Assembly (NCBI GenBank): GCA_016793645.1
Contig: JAEUHD010000008.1
Span: 1 to 52,556 of the forward strand
Source: Verrucomicrobiales bacterium
Lineage (GTDB): Bacteria; Verrucomicrobiota; Verrucomicrobiia; Limisphaerales; UBA9464
Direction of reading: 5' to 3'
DNA: 52,556 bases
The notes below the pieces were generated by a model. The model did not search any database. It was not told the DNA's origin and saw nothing but the letters and a program-made list of their open reading frames with translations. How positions within the stretch are numbered: the first letter of the stretch is position 1; each line of letters begins with the position of its first letter. Shown here in pieces: positions 8,793 through 17,442 of the stretch. Made by a program: the position numbers and the translations under genes.

Positions 8793-11324
8793 ATGAACCC
8801 GGTGGCCGCAGGTTGGCTGGCGCTCCTCGGTGCCTTCGGCGTCATCGCGCAAACGGGGCAGGATCCGGTGCCCCGCTGCCTGGACCCGGAATTGCGTCTG
8901 GAACTGGTCGCAGGGGCGCCGGTGTTGGTGACTCCCATCGGCTGCACCGTGGATGCCCGCGGGCGCGTTTATGTCCTGGAGTCCCACACCCACTTCCCCA
9001 AGCCGGACGCGCCCGGGCCGAAGACGGATCGGATCCTGATGTTTCCGTCCGCGACCGGGGGAACACCTTCGGTTTTTGCGGAGGGTTTCCGGTGGGGAAT
9101 GAACCTCGCTGCCGGTCCGGGCGGATCGATCTACCTGACCCACCGCAATGGGGTCCTCCGCCTTGATGGCCCGGATGGCCAGGGGCGGTCGACGGGTCGA
9201 CAGCCGGTCGTCGAGATGGAGACGGCGGGTGAGTATCCGCACAACGGATTGGGTGGAATCGCGTTTGGACCGGACGCCGGGTTGTATCTCGGGACTGGCG
9301 AGAACCTGGGATTGCCGTATGTGATTCGAGGTTCGGACGGATCCCGGGTTGTCCGGAACGCGGGGGCGGGGGGCGTGGTGGTCCGGTGCCAGCCGGATGG
9401 ATCCCGGCTGGAATTGTTCGCGACTGGTTTCTGGAATGCCTTCGGGCTGGGTTTTGACGGACAGGGCCGACTCCTGCTCGTGGACAACGACCCGGATGCG
9501 CGTCCGCCCTGTCGTCTGTTGCATGTCATCCCCGGCGGGAACTACGGCTTCCAGTTCCGCCATGGTCGCGACGGACTCAGTCCGCTGATCGCCTGGGATG
9601 GGGAACTTCCGGGGACCCTGGGGATGGTGGCGGGAACCGGCGAGGCACCGAGCTCGGTCCTGGATGCGGCGCGGACCCGTTTTCCGCCCCGGTACGGGGG
9701 GACGTTGCTCGTCGCCGCCACGTGGGATCATCGCCTGGAGATGTTCCGTCCGGTCCCGGTGGGGGCTTCATTTCGGTCCGAGCGGGAGGTTTTGTTGGAG
9801 GGGGATGCTTCGTTTCGCCCGGTCAGCCTTGCCGCCGCCCCCGACGGCTCCGTCGTGTTTACGGACTGGGTCAAACCCGACTATTCGATTCACGGTGCCG
9901 GGAGACTTTGGTGCCTTGCCGCGAGGGATCCGTCCCGGGGGGCGCCCGCCTCGCTTCCGGCTCCCCAGGGGATGGAACGTTCCCGGGCTGAGTTGGAAGC
10001 CCTCCGCCCCGGCGATGGATTTGAACGGCTGATGGCGGCGGCGGGGTCGCCCGATGCCTTTCTTCGATCCACGGCGGTGTCGCGGCTGTCGGAAGCCGGT
10101 GAACGGCGTCTGGACGCGGCGTGGTCTTCGGGATCCCCGGAGGCGCGCACCTCCCTCCTCCTGGCCGCACGAAAAGGACTCGCACCCAGGTCTTCGGGAG
10201 ATCGGAGCGCGGCGGATTGGATCCGGAGGGGGCTTGTCGACGGCGATCCCCGCGTCCGTACGGCGGCCCTGATCTGGGCTGCGGAGGACGGTGTCCGTGA
10301 GGTGATGGAGGAGGTGCGGCGGGCGTTGGAGGGTACGACGCCCACTCCCCGTCTGGCGGAACTTCAGCCGGTGGCGCTTCGAATGCTCCAAGGCACCAAC
10401 GTCGTGGGGGAGACTCCGGGGGGCGCGGGTGCGGAGGGGGTTCGGAGGACCGCGGCGCCTCAGACCGCGACCGCGGCGACGGTGGAGGAACTCGTGGCTC
10501 CCCTTCGGGATCGGTCCACCGCCCGGTTCCTTCGGGAGGAATTCGCCAGGGATTTGGCAGGCACCCAGGATCCCAGGGCCATTGAGGCGCTCCAGGCCCT
10601 GGCTCTCGACACCCGGGAGCCGGTCGATCTCCGGTGCGAGGCCATCCTTTCCCTCCGGGGAACCCACCGCGACTCCGTGACCGTGCTGCTTCCGCTCCTT
10701 CAGGATCCGGAGGAGGCCGTGGCCATTGAACTGGCGCGGTCCCTGCAACCGTGGCTGGAAAGCGGCGGGACGCGGGCTGCGCTGGAGAAGGCGGCGGCCT
10801 CGGGACGTGTGGGGGTTCGCACGGCGGCGCTGCGGGCGATGGGGAATGGGGAACCGCGGCCAGCCACGGTCGGGGATTGGATGCGGCTCCTGGAGGGACG
10901 ACCCGGGGATCCGGCGAAGGGGGACCGGATCTTCCGTTCCCCCGAGGCGGGTTGTTCCCGTTGTCATCGTGTGTTGAAACGCGGGGGAAACCTCGGACCC
11001 GATTTGTCGGTGGTGAGCCGCGGCTCCAGCCGCGAGCGCCTGCTGCGGTCCCTGCTCGAACCGTCCCGCGACATCGCGCCTCAATTCGCGGAACATCGGG
11101 TTGAGACCCGGGATGGGGAGGTCTTTGCCGGGAGGTTGGTATCCGAGGAGCCTGGGGGAACCGTTACGCTGTTGACGGGTGTTGGTCAGCGGGTCCGGAT
11201 TCCAGGAGCGCTGGTCGTCCGGAATGACCCCTCGGCCGTGTCGCTGATGCCGGAGGGATTGCTGGATGCCCTGTCCACGGACGACGTCGGGAATCTGGTC
11301 GCCTATCTGGAGTCCCTGAAATAG
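8793..11324 (+). CDS. Secreted PVC-type beta-propeller/HEAT/cytochrome c protein
   Basis: An 843-residue protein with an N-terminal signal peptide (residues 1-20, ending GVIAQTG). Residues 25-390 form a propeller-like dehydrogenase domain (LVTPIGCTVDARGRVYVLE, GLYLGTGEN, VIPGGNYGF). Residues 400-690 are HEAT-like helical repeats. The C-terminal region is a cytochrome c-like domain with a CSRCH heme motif (Cys721, Cys724, His725), followed by GGNLGPDLS and a small beta domain. This arrangement is typical of the large PVC membrane-bound-dehydrogenase / heme-binding family of Planctomycetes and Verrucomicrobia, whose substrates are mostly unknown. It starts 7 bp after the kinase-like gene. Confidence 0.92.
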   Translation: MNPVAAGWLALLGAFGVIAQTGQDPVPRCLDPELRLELVAGAPVLVTPIGCTVDARGRVYVLESHTHFPKPDAPGPKTDRILMFPSATGGTPSVFAEGFRWGMNLAAGPGGSIYLTHRNGVLRLDGPDGQGRSTGRQPVVEMETAGEYPHNGLGGIAFGPDAGLYLGTGENLGLPYVIRGSDGSRVVRNAGAGGVVVRCQPDGSRLELFATGFWNAFGLGFDGQGRLLLVDNDPDARPPCRLLHVIPGGNYGFQFRHGRDGLSPLIAWDGELPGTLGMVAGTGEAPSSVLDAARTRFPPRYGGTLLVAATWDHRLEMFRPVPVGASFRSEREVLLEGDASFRPVSLAAAPDGSVVFTDWVKPDYSIHGAGRLWCLAARDPSRGAPASLPAPQGMERSRAELEALRPGDGFERLMAAAGSPDAFLRSTAVSRLSEAGERRLDAAWSSGSPEARTSLLLAARKGLAPRSSGDRSAADWIRRGLVDGDPRVRTAALIWAAEDGVREVMEEVRRALEGTTPTPRLAELQPVALRMLQGTNVVGETPGGAGAEGVRRTAAPQTATAATVEELVAPLRDRSTARFLREEFARDLAGTQDPRAIEALQALALDTREPVDLRCEAILSLRGTHRDSVTVLLPLLQDPEEAVAIELARSLQPWLESGGTRAALEKAAASGRVGVRTAALRAMGNGEPRPATVGDWMRLLEGRPGDPAKGDRIFRSPEAGCSRCHRVLKRGGNLGPDLSVVSRGSSRERLLRSLLEPSRDIAPQFAEHRVETRDGEVFAGRLVSEEPGGTVTLLTGVGQRVRIPGALVVRNDPSAVSLMPEGLLDALSTDDVGNLVAYLESLK

Positions 11325-11345
11325 GACGCCGGCGGCCTGGATCCG

Positions 11346-11373
11346 TCGCCCCCGCGGGTTGCTGGGGGGGCGA
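11346..11373. terminator. Possible hairpin between convergent genes
   Basis: TCGCCCCC and GGGGGCGA form an 8-bp stem with a 12-nt loop in the 125-bp gap between the PVC protein stop and the S41-like gene stop. It could end transcription from either side, but there is no T-run on either strand, so the call is weak. Confidence 0.25.
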
Positions 11374-11449
11374 AGTCCCGTGCGGCGGGTCCGACACCGC
11401 GAGAGGGTCCCGCAGCGAGCCGGTTTGAAATGGGTGCGATCGATCCGGG

Positions 11450-12472
11450 TCAGTTCCGGACCGCGTTCAATCCCGTGACGAAATCGAGTCCCCGGGCCAG
11501 CGCGGGGTCCTGGACCCGGGCGGCATTCCCGGTCTGGGGGGCATGTTCCGGATCCGATGCCTGGGGGAGGTCGGGGAGTCCGAGGGACTGGCGTTTGTTC
11601 CGGATCAGTTCCGCCTCGGAGACCCGGCGCCGTCCGGAGGTCGCCTGGGCCGGATCGGAAGGACCGGCCGCGGATCCGGGCGGGGCGGCGAAGGGGTCCA
11701 GAACAAACCGGCGTTCGGCTTCGGCCGGGGTCGTCACCCGGATGTCCGGACTGAGACCCTCCGTGGCGATCGGTTGGCCATCCCCGGTCCGCACCGGAGC
11801 CACCGCCAGGCGAAGGACGCGTCCGGTGGACAGCGTGAAGTCCCGCATCTGGGAGGCTTCCCCGGCGGTTCGGTCCCCGACGACCACCGCTCGCCCTGCG
11901 GAGCGCAGGGCGGCGGCAAGCGCCTCGGCGGCGCCGCGGGTGTGGGAATTGACGAGAACGGCCACGGGAGCGGAGAAATGGTTGCTGCGCCCCGGGGCGG
12001 CAAAGACCCCGTCGCCCCAATCCAGGACGGGTTCGCCGCCCGACAGGAACAGTGAGGAAACCCGCGCGGACGCTCCGAAATCGCGACCTCCCGCGAAGCG
12101 CAGGTCCAACACCAGTCCCTGAAGCGCCCCCTCCTTCTGAAGGTCGTCCAGCGCGGAGGAAAGTCTGGTGTCGGCATCCCCGGAGATGCTGGTGAGTTGG
12201 ATGTACCCAATATTTCCGTCGTGGCGCCGGGGTGCCGTCACGGGGGCCGGATCCTTCGCCTGGTGGGTCTCCGGTTCCGTCCAACGGACCCGCGGGGCGA
12301 GCCTCGCCAGCAGTTCATCGACCGTGGGTGCCGCCAGTTGGTCCGGACTCAGGGCGGGCAGGTTGGTGCTGACCAGGCGCTGGATTTCGATCAATTCCGT
12401 GGACGCCAGGATCGGAAACGAGGCCAGGCTGCACAGGGCGAGCAGCAGCGAAAGTGGGTGTCGCGGAATCAT
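11450..12472 (-). CDS. S41-peptidase-like secreted protein, catalytic residues lost
   Basis: A 340-residue protein with a signal peptide (residues 1-24). Residues 88-240 have the S41/C-terminal processing protease core: NIGYIQLTSISGD, LVLDLRFAGG, VAVLVNSHTRGAAEALAAAL and VVVGDRTAGEAS. In active enzymes the nucleophile lies in TASASE and the general base in GDRTxGK. Here these read TRGAAE, with Gly180 at the serine position, and GDRTAGE, with Glu205 at the lysine position. No PDZ domain is apparent. The C-terminal 100 residues are Pro/Ala-rich with EAELIRNKRQSLGLPDLP. The start overlaps the purD stop (ATGA), implying translational coupling. It is probably a non-proteolytic relative. Confidence 0.85.
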   Translation of the reverse strand: MIPRHPLSLLLALCSLASFPILASTELIEIQRLVSTNLPALSPDQLAAPTVDELLARLAPRVRWTEPETHQAKDPAPVTAPRRHDGNIGYIQLTSISGDADTRLSSALDDLQKEGALQGLVLDLRFAGGRDFGASARVSSLFLSGGEPVLDWGDGVFAAPGRSNHFSAPVAVLVNSHTRGAAEALAAALRSAGRAVVVGDRTAGEASQMRDFTLSTGRVLRLAVAPVRTGDGQPIATEGLSPDIRVTTPAEAERRFVLDPFAAPPGSAAGPSDPAQATSGRRRVSEAELIRNKRQSLGLPDLPQASDPEHAPQTGNAARVQDPALARGLDFVTGLNAVRN

Positions 12473-13779
12473 GCGGTGGGGGCGTGGTGCTGGAGTGCCT
12501 GGGCAGCGATGTCGCGCCGGTATTGCATTCCGTCAAATGCAATTGTGGCAACCGCTTCGTAGGCCCGGTCGCGGGCCTCGGCCAGCGTTCCGGCGGTGGC
12601 GGTGACTCCCAGGACCCTTCCGCCGTTGGTGACCACCCGGCCGTCCTGGAGCGCGGTACCGGCATGGAACACCTTGACGCCCGGAAGTCGGGCGGCCCCG
12701 GCGAGGCCCTCGATGGGTTTGCCCTTGGGTGAGGTGCCGGGATATCCGGCGCTGGCGGCGACCACGCATACGCTGGCATTGGGAGACCAGCGAAGGGCAT
12801 GTTGTCCGAGAGTGCCCTCCACGCAGGCCTCCAGGAGATCGAGCAGGTCGTTCTCGAGGCGGGTCAGGTAGACCTGCGTTTCGGGATCCCCGAACCGGGC
12901 GTTGAATTCAATCACCCGGGGCCCGTCCACGGTCAGCATCACTCCGGGGTAGATGAGTCCCCGAAAATCAATTCCCTCGGCGCGGCATCCCCGAAGCCAG
13001 GGGTCGAGGATGGCCGCCCCGACCCGGGACAGTTCCTCATCACTCAGAAACGGGGCGGGGGAATAGGTGCCCATGCCCCCGGTATTCGGTCCCTGGTCGC
13101 CATCCTGAATCCGCTTGTGATCCTGGGACGTCGGAAACAGCCGGTAGCAGGAACCGTCCGTCAGGGCGTGCAAGGAGACCTCGCGCCCGTGGAGGCGCTC
13201 CTGAATGACAATGTGGGATCCCGCGTTTCCGAAGGCGCCGCGCACCAGCATTTCGTCCACGGCGCGGTGGGCCGACGCGGGATCCGAGGTGACCACGACG
13301 CCCTTTCCGAGGGCGAGTCCGTCGGCCTTGACGGCGCATTGGCCCTGGAGCTCATCGCAAAACCTCCGGGCCTGGGCGGGATCGGTGAAGGAGGCCGCCC
13401 GGGCCGTGGGGATGCCATGGCGTTGCATGAACTCCTGTGAAAACGCCTTGGAGGATTCAAAGCGGGCGGCCTTTTGGTTGGGACCCCAGATCCGGAATCC
13501 CGCCTCCCGGAACCGGTCCACGATTCCGAGCGCCAGGGGATTGTCGGGACCCACGACGATGAAGTCCGGTTGATGGATTCGAGACCAGTCGAGCAGCCCC
13601 GGAAGATCGTCCGCGGCAAGGGACACGTTCTCCACGGGGTCTCCGGATCCTGAAAGTCGTTCCTCCCGGGTCCCGGCATTGCCGGGGGCCACCCACATCC
13701 GGGTGATCCGGGGCGACTGCGCGAGCTTCCAGGTCAGCGCGTGTTCGCGTCCGCCGGATCCGATCACAAGAACCTTCAT
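12469..13779 (-). CDS. purD: Phosphoribosylamine-glycine ligase (GAR synthetase)
   Basis: A 436-residue PurD, the second enzyme of de novo purine synthesis; it joins phosphoribosylamine to glycine using ATP. It starts with VLVIGSGGREHALTWKLAQS. The ATP-grasp region contains CAVKADGLALGKGVVVT and VIQERLHGREVSLHA, with PNTGGMGTYSPAPF and FNARFGDPETQV typical of the family. Length is normal. No other purine genes are in the window. Its stop overlaps the start of the S41-like gene by 4 bp. The 131-bp upstream gap separates it from the divergent triple-repeat protein gene. Confidence 0.97.
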   Translation of the reverse strand: MKVLVIGSGGREHALTWKLAQSPRITRMWVAPGNAGTREERLSGSGDPVENVSLAADDLPGLLDWSRIHQPDFIVVGPDNPLALGIVDRFREAGFRIWGPNQKAARFESSKAFSQEFMQRHGIPTARAASFTDPAQARRFCDELQGQCAVKADGLALGKGVVVTSDPASAHRAVDEMLVRGAFGNAGSHIVIQERLHGREVSLHALTDGSCYRLFPTSQDHKRIQDGDQGPNTGGMGTYSPAPFLSDEELSRVGAAILDPWLRGCRAEGIDFRGLIYPGVMLTVDGPRVIEFNARFGDPETQVYLTRLENDLLDLLEACVEGTLGQHALRWSPNASVCVVAASAGYPGTSPKGKPIEGLAGAARLPGVKVFHAGTALQDGRVVTNGGRVLGVTATAGTLAEARDRAYEAVATIAFDGMQYRRDIAAQALQHHAPTA

Positions 13780-13910
13780 CGTCCGCCGAGTGAAGCAGTG
13801 GGCGTGTCCGGGGCAAACCGGTTTCTGCGGATCCGACGTCTCCCCTTTCGGGGTTCCATTCGACTTGGGTACCCGACGATGCTAGGATTGCGGACCGTTT
13901 CCTTCTGCAC

Positions 13911-16193
13911 ATGAATTCTACCACTGTTCTTGTCGCCGGCGCACTCCTGATGGGATTTGGCACGGCGGCCTTCGGGGCGACCACGGTCTATTCCTTTGAG
14001 GATGGCACCACCCAGGGTTGGCGGGTGAATGACGCGTCGTGGGCGTCCGGATTCACCACCCTGGGCGTCGCGGACGAGCATGCCACCGACGGGAACCGAA
14101 GCCTCCGGATCGATTTCGTCGGCCAATCCTTCAAATGGGGTGCCGTTGTGGAGAACCAGTCGGATCCGACGTTGCTCGAGGCGATTTCCCGGGGTGGAAA
14201 GCTGATTCTCGACCTGCACGTTCCGGAATCGAGCGCGGGGATCTCGCAGTTGGGATTCGTGATCCAGCAGCCGGATGTCAGCGGGGACAAGAACTGGCAG
14301 CAGGTTTGGTACTGGATCGGCGGGGCCACGGGGGATTTTACCGTGGAACTTCCGTTCGAGCGGCTGGGATCGGGTCCGGTCAACCTTCACCTCGGACAGA
14401 ATGCCACCGAGAACCAAGCGTTCTCCGTGTATGTCGATCACATCCGGGTGGAGTCCAATCCCCCGTCCGGTCCGGAGCCGATCTCCCTGCAGACCTTCGA
14501 GGACGGAACGACGCAGGGCTGGGCGGTGAATGCCGAGGACTGGGGCAAGGGGTTTTCGTCGCTGGAGAATTCGACCGCCGATGCGTCCCAGGGCACGCAC
14601 TCCCTCAGGATCTCGATGCAGGGCCAGAACTACAAATGGGGTGCCTACAACCGGGACCTTTCCGATCCGGCGTTGCTTCAGGCCATCCAGTATGGGGGCA
14701 AGTTTCAACTCGACCTGTTCATTCCGGAGGACAGCGACGGGATCCAGAATCTCGGATTCTCCTTCCAGCAGGCTGGCGTGGAGGGTGCCCTCGGATGGCA
14801 GCAGGTCTGGTTTGCGGTGAATGGCGCGACGGGCCGTTTCACGGTGGAGCTTCCGTTCCAGCGGTCGGCCAGCGGACCGGTCACCTTCAATCTCGGCCAG
14901 AACGCCAATGCCGAAAAGAACTACACCGTGTACGTGGATCATCTGCGGGTGATCCCCAACGCACCCCCTCCGGCAGGGGTGACGGTGACGCGGACGGCGC
15001 GGATCCTGTCGTTTGAGGACGGCACCTCGGAAGGGTTTGTCGCCAATGAACAGGGCTGGGGACTCGCCTTCACCTCGGTGGACTCCGCGGAGGGCAACGC
15101 AACCGACGGGATTCGGAGCTTGAAGACCACCTTTCCCGCGGGTGATTTCAAATGGGGGGCGTACGCCAATGGACTGAATCGGGCGGACCTCCTGAGCGCG
15201 TTGTCGGAGAATGGAACCCTGCTGGTGGACGTCTTCATCCCCGGGGACTCCAGCACCATCCAGCACCTGGGAGTTTCCCTGTCGCAGCCGGGCGCGTCCG
15301 GCGGGAAGGACTGGCAGCAGACCTGGTTCTTCGTTGGAGGGAAGTCCGGACGGTTCACGATTGATGTTCCCTACACCCGGGAGAATGACGGCGCGGTGAA
15401 CTTGAACCTGGGGCGGAATTCAACCGGGGAGGGCGATTCGGAAGTCTATTGGGATAATTTCCGTGTCGTGACCTCGGAACTGGTGGGTGCGGAACCGGGC
15501 AGCGTCCAGGTGACGGCGATTGAGGGAGGCAAGGCCCGGGTGGATTACCGCGGCAACCTCTCGTCGTCTTCGGGGCTGGCGGGCCCGTTTTCCCCGGAGA
15601 ACGGTCCGAGTCCCCTCACCGTGGATCCGGCGGTTTCGGGAACCACCCGGTATTACCGGGCGGAAGGCAAACCCATCGTCTACTTTCAGGATGATTTTGA
15701 AGGGGCGACCTCGGGATGGAAGACGTCGGGCACGGGACCGGCGTGGGAGCGGGGGACGCCGGGTTATCCGGACGAAATCACCGAAGCCCACAGCGGCAGT
15801 TCCGTCTGGGCCACCAGCCTGTCCACGCCCTATGGAACGGATGTCTCCCCGGTGCTGACCTCGCCCGTCATCGACCTGGGTTCGGCGACGACGGCTGCGC
15901 GGCTTTCCTTCTACGACATGCTGGATGTGGGCGGCGATGGGGACGGCGATCAGGCGGAGGTTTATGTCCGCAGCGAAACCGGGGCCGTGCTGGTCGGTGC
16001 GGAAGCCCCTGTCTGGAAGGGATCCCGAGCGTCCTCGGGCCCGTATTTCTTCCAGCGCAGGGTGGTCAATCTCCCGGCCGTTGCGTCCGGTAAAAAGGTT
16101 CGCCTGGAGTTCCGCCTGCAGAGTGACGCCACCGGCGACGGCGTTCGCAAGGGCTGGATGCTGGACGATGTCATCGTCTACGCCCAGCCGTAG
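13911..16193 (+). CDS. Secreted protein with three tandem 155-residue modules
   Basis: A 760-residue protein with a signal peptide (residues 1-22, cleavage near AFGA). Three homologous modules span about residues 26-180, 193-348 and 364-521. Each has FEDGT at its start, a central FKWGA or YKWGA, WQQVW or WQQTW, a (D/R)FT(V/I)(E/D) strand and a final VYVDH or VYWDN. The beta-rich pattern suggests carbohydrate-binding jellyroll modules. A bridging region (522-580) leads to a C-terminal jellyroll (590-760) with an acidic GGDGDGDQ stretch, similar to accessory domains of secreted proteases. No catalytic domain is visible. I infer a surface or secreted binding protein; the ligand is unknown. Confidence 0.82.
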   Translation: MNSTTVLVAGALLMGFGTAAFGATTVYSFEDGTTQGWRVNDASWASGFTTLGVADEHATDGNRSLRIDFVGQSFKWGAVVENQSDPTLLEAISRGGKLILDLHVPESSAGISQLGFVIQQPDVSGDKNWQQVWYWIGGATGDFTVELPFERLGSGPVNLHLGQNATENQAFSVYVDHIRVESNPPSGPEPISLQTFEDGTTQGWAVNAEDWGKGFSSLENSTADASQGTHSLRISMQGQNYKWGAYNRDLSDPALLQAIQYGGKFQLDLFIPEDSDGIQNLGFSFQQAGVEGALGWQQVWFAVNGATGRFTVELPFQRSASGPVTFNLGQNANAEKNYTVYVDHLRVIPNAPPPAGVTVTRTARILSFEDGTSEGFVANEQGWGLAFTSVDSAEGNATDGIRSLKTTFPAGDFKWGAYANGLNRADLLSALSENGTLLVDVFIPGDSSTIQHLGVSLSQPGASGGKDWQQTWFFVGGKSGRFTIDVPYTRENDGAVNLNLGRNSTGEGDSEVYWDNFRVVTSELVGAEPGSVQVTAIEGGKARVDYRGNLSSSSGLAGPFSPENGPSPLTVDPAVSGTTRYYRAEGKPIVYFQDDFEGATSGWKTSGTGPAWERGTPGYPDEITEAHSGSSVWATSLSTPYGTDVSPVLTSPVIDLGSATTAARLSFYDMLDVGGDGDGDQAEVYVRSETGAVLVGAEAPVWKGSRASSGPYFFQRRVVNLPAVASGKKVRLEFRLQSDATGDGVRKGWMLDDVIVYAQP
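13983..15476 (+). repeat. Three diverged tandem coding repeats
   Basis: Three units of about 465-475 bp encode the repeated modules of the secreted protein, starting near 13986, 14488 and 15003 with related FEDGT codons. The units have clearly diverged at the DNA level but keep order and spacing, including the motifs KWGA, WQQ and the terminal (H/N)-(I/L/F)-R-V. This points to old internal duplication rather than recent amplification. Confidence 0.8.
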
Positions 16194-16232
16194 GCGGAGG
16201 ACTTCGAGGGTCTCGGGGCGCGAACTCAGGGA

Positions 16233-17270
16233 TCAGGACCCGGCCCCGAGGATCATGCGGCGGGACTGCTCCAGGAGTTCGCCCCGTGCGCCCGGGGGCC
16301 AATGGGCGGGCAGTTGGGCGTAGCCCAGAATTCGCCGCAGGATTTCACAGCCGGCAAGGCGGGTGACCAGGCGGTCATCGAAATCGGATGACGGCCGGTA
16401 ATTCGTCCGAAACCGGGCCAGGCGGTCGGCGGGTTGGCGCGCCAGGATGAGATGCGCCGAAAAGACGGCGACATCGTATTCGGGACGGCCAAAGAAGCAG
16501 AACTCCGGATCGATCACCCGGGGTCCGGCCGGGGTTCGGACCAGGCTCCCCGGAAAGAAGTCGCCGTGCAGGAGGCACGGGCCGTCGGCCAGGTAGGCGT
16601 CCCTCCCGAGACGCTCCATCGCCGCGACCAGGGGTGGTTCCCGCTTCAAATGATCCGCGGCGGCCTGGAGTCCGGGTTCGATGCGGTCGAGATCCAGGCC
16701 GTTGTCCGGTTGCAGCGGAATCCGAAAGATGTGGGCGTGGTTGAGTTCGCGCATCTCCCGATTTTCCAGACCGGGACCCGGGCCCCGGGGCGCGGGGCAC
16801 TCCCGGTGCAGGACGGTCAGGAACTCCGCGATGGACTCCAGGTCGGTGTCCGGAAATGGGGCTCCGCGATAGATGTCGGAGTAGTCCCCGCCGTCGCCGA
16901 GATCCGAAAGGACCAGGATCCGGGCTTCGGGATCGCCGTGCAGCAGGCGGGGCAGGGACGCCGCCAGGAGCGGAACCTCCTGGGTGCGCCGATAGAATTC
17001 CATTTCCCGACACGCGCGATCCCAGGGCGCGGCGAACTGGGGGTATTTTTCAACCCAGGGTCTCGACTGCTTCAGGATCAGGGACCTTCTGGGGGTTCGA
17101 ACCCGAAGTACGCAGTTCATGTTGCCGTCCCCCGCCTTCGAGATGGCCGTGATGGTTTCACCCGCGGCGAGGACCCCGTGGCGTCGCAGGTAGTCGTCGA
17201 CACCGGAGTGGTCCGGGGTTCCGAGCGCGATTCCTCCGGGGGGGCACTTGAAGAATTCCTGGGGAGTCAT
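16233..17270 (-). CDS. Phosphotransferase of the APH/MtnK-like kinase fold
   Basis: A 345-residue small-molecule kinase of the aminoglycoside phosphotransferase fold. An ATP-lysine region is at LILKQSRPWVEKYPQF, the catalytic loop is LLHGDFFPGSL, and the metal motif is VIDPEFCFFGRPEYD. The PWVEKYP segment, and IDPEF in place of the usual IDW, resemble 5-methylthioribose kinase (MtnK), so a methylthioribose or other sugar-like substrate is plausible. No methionine-salvage genes are adjacent, so the substrate is left open. The gene is divergent from the aldose epimerase gene across a 172-bp gap. Confidence 0.82.
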   Translation of the reverse strand: MTPQEFFKCPPGGIALGTPDHSGVDDYLRRHGVLAAGETITAISKAGDGNMNCVLRVRTPRRSLILKQSRPWVEKYPQFAAPWDRACREMEFYRRTQEVPLLAASLPRLLHGDPEARILVLSDLGDGGDYSDIYRGAPFPDTDLESIAEFLTVLHRECPAPRGPGPGLENREMRELNHAHIFRIPLQPDNGLDLDRIEPGLQAAADHLKREPPLVAAMERLGRDAYLADGPCLLHGDFFPGSLVRTPAGPRVIDPEFCFFGRPEYDVAVFSAHLILARQPADRLARFRTNYRPSSDFDDRLVTRLAGCEILRRILGYAQLPAHWPPGARGELLEQSRRMILGAGS

Positions 17271-17442
17271 GGGGATGTCGTGAAAACACTAGGGATCGAC
17301 GGCTCCGGGAACAATGTCGCTGCCCGGATTGTGGGCCGGGGGAAGGGATCCTCCCGAAGTTTTCGTCCTGCCATCCGTCGGTGCGGGGTTGCCTTTGGGA
17401 TCCGGCTTTGCATCACTTGCCCGCGGAACCCTTCATTTGCTG

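Noticed and set aside
9768..12284. 838-codon open frame on the minus strand under the PVC heme protein gene
   Set aside because: It crosses two well-supported genes and has low-complexity Arg/Pro/Gly composition.
17085..17105. GGTTCGAACCC motif resembling a tRNA T-loop
   Set aside because: It lies inside the MtnK-like kinase coding sequence and no acceptor, D or anticodon stems can be drawn around it.
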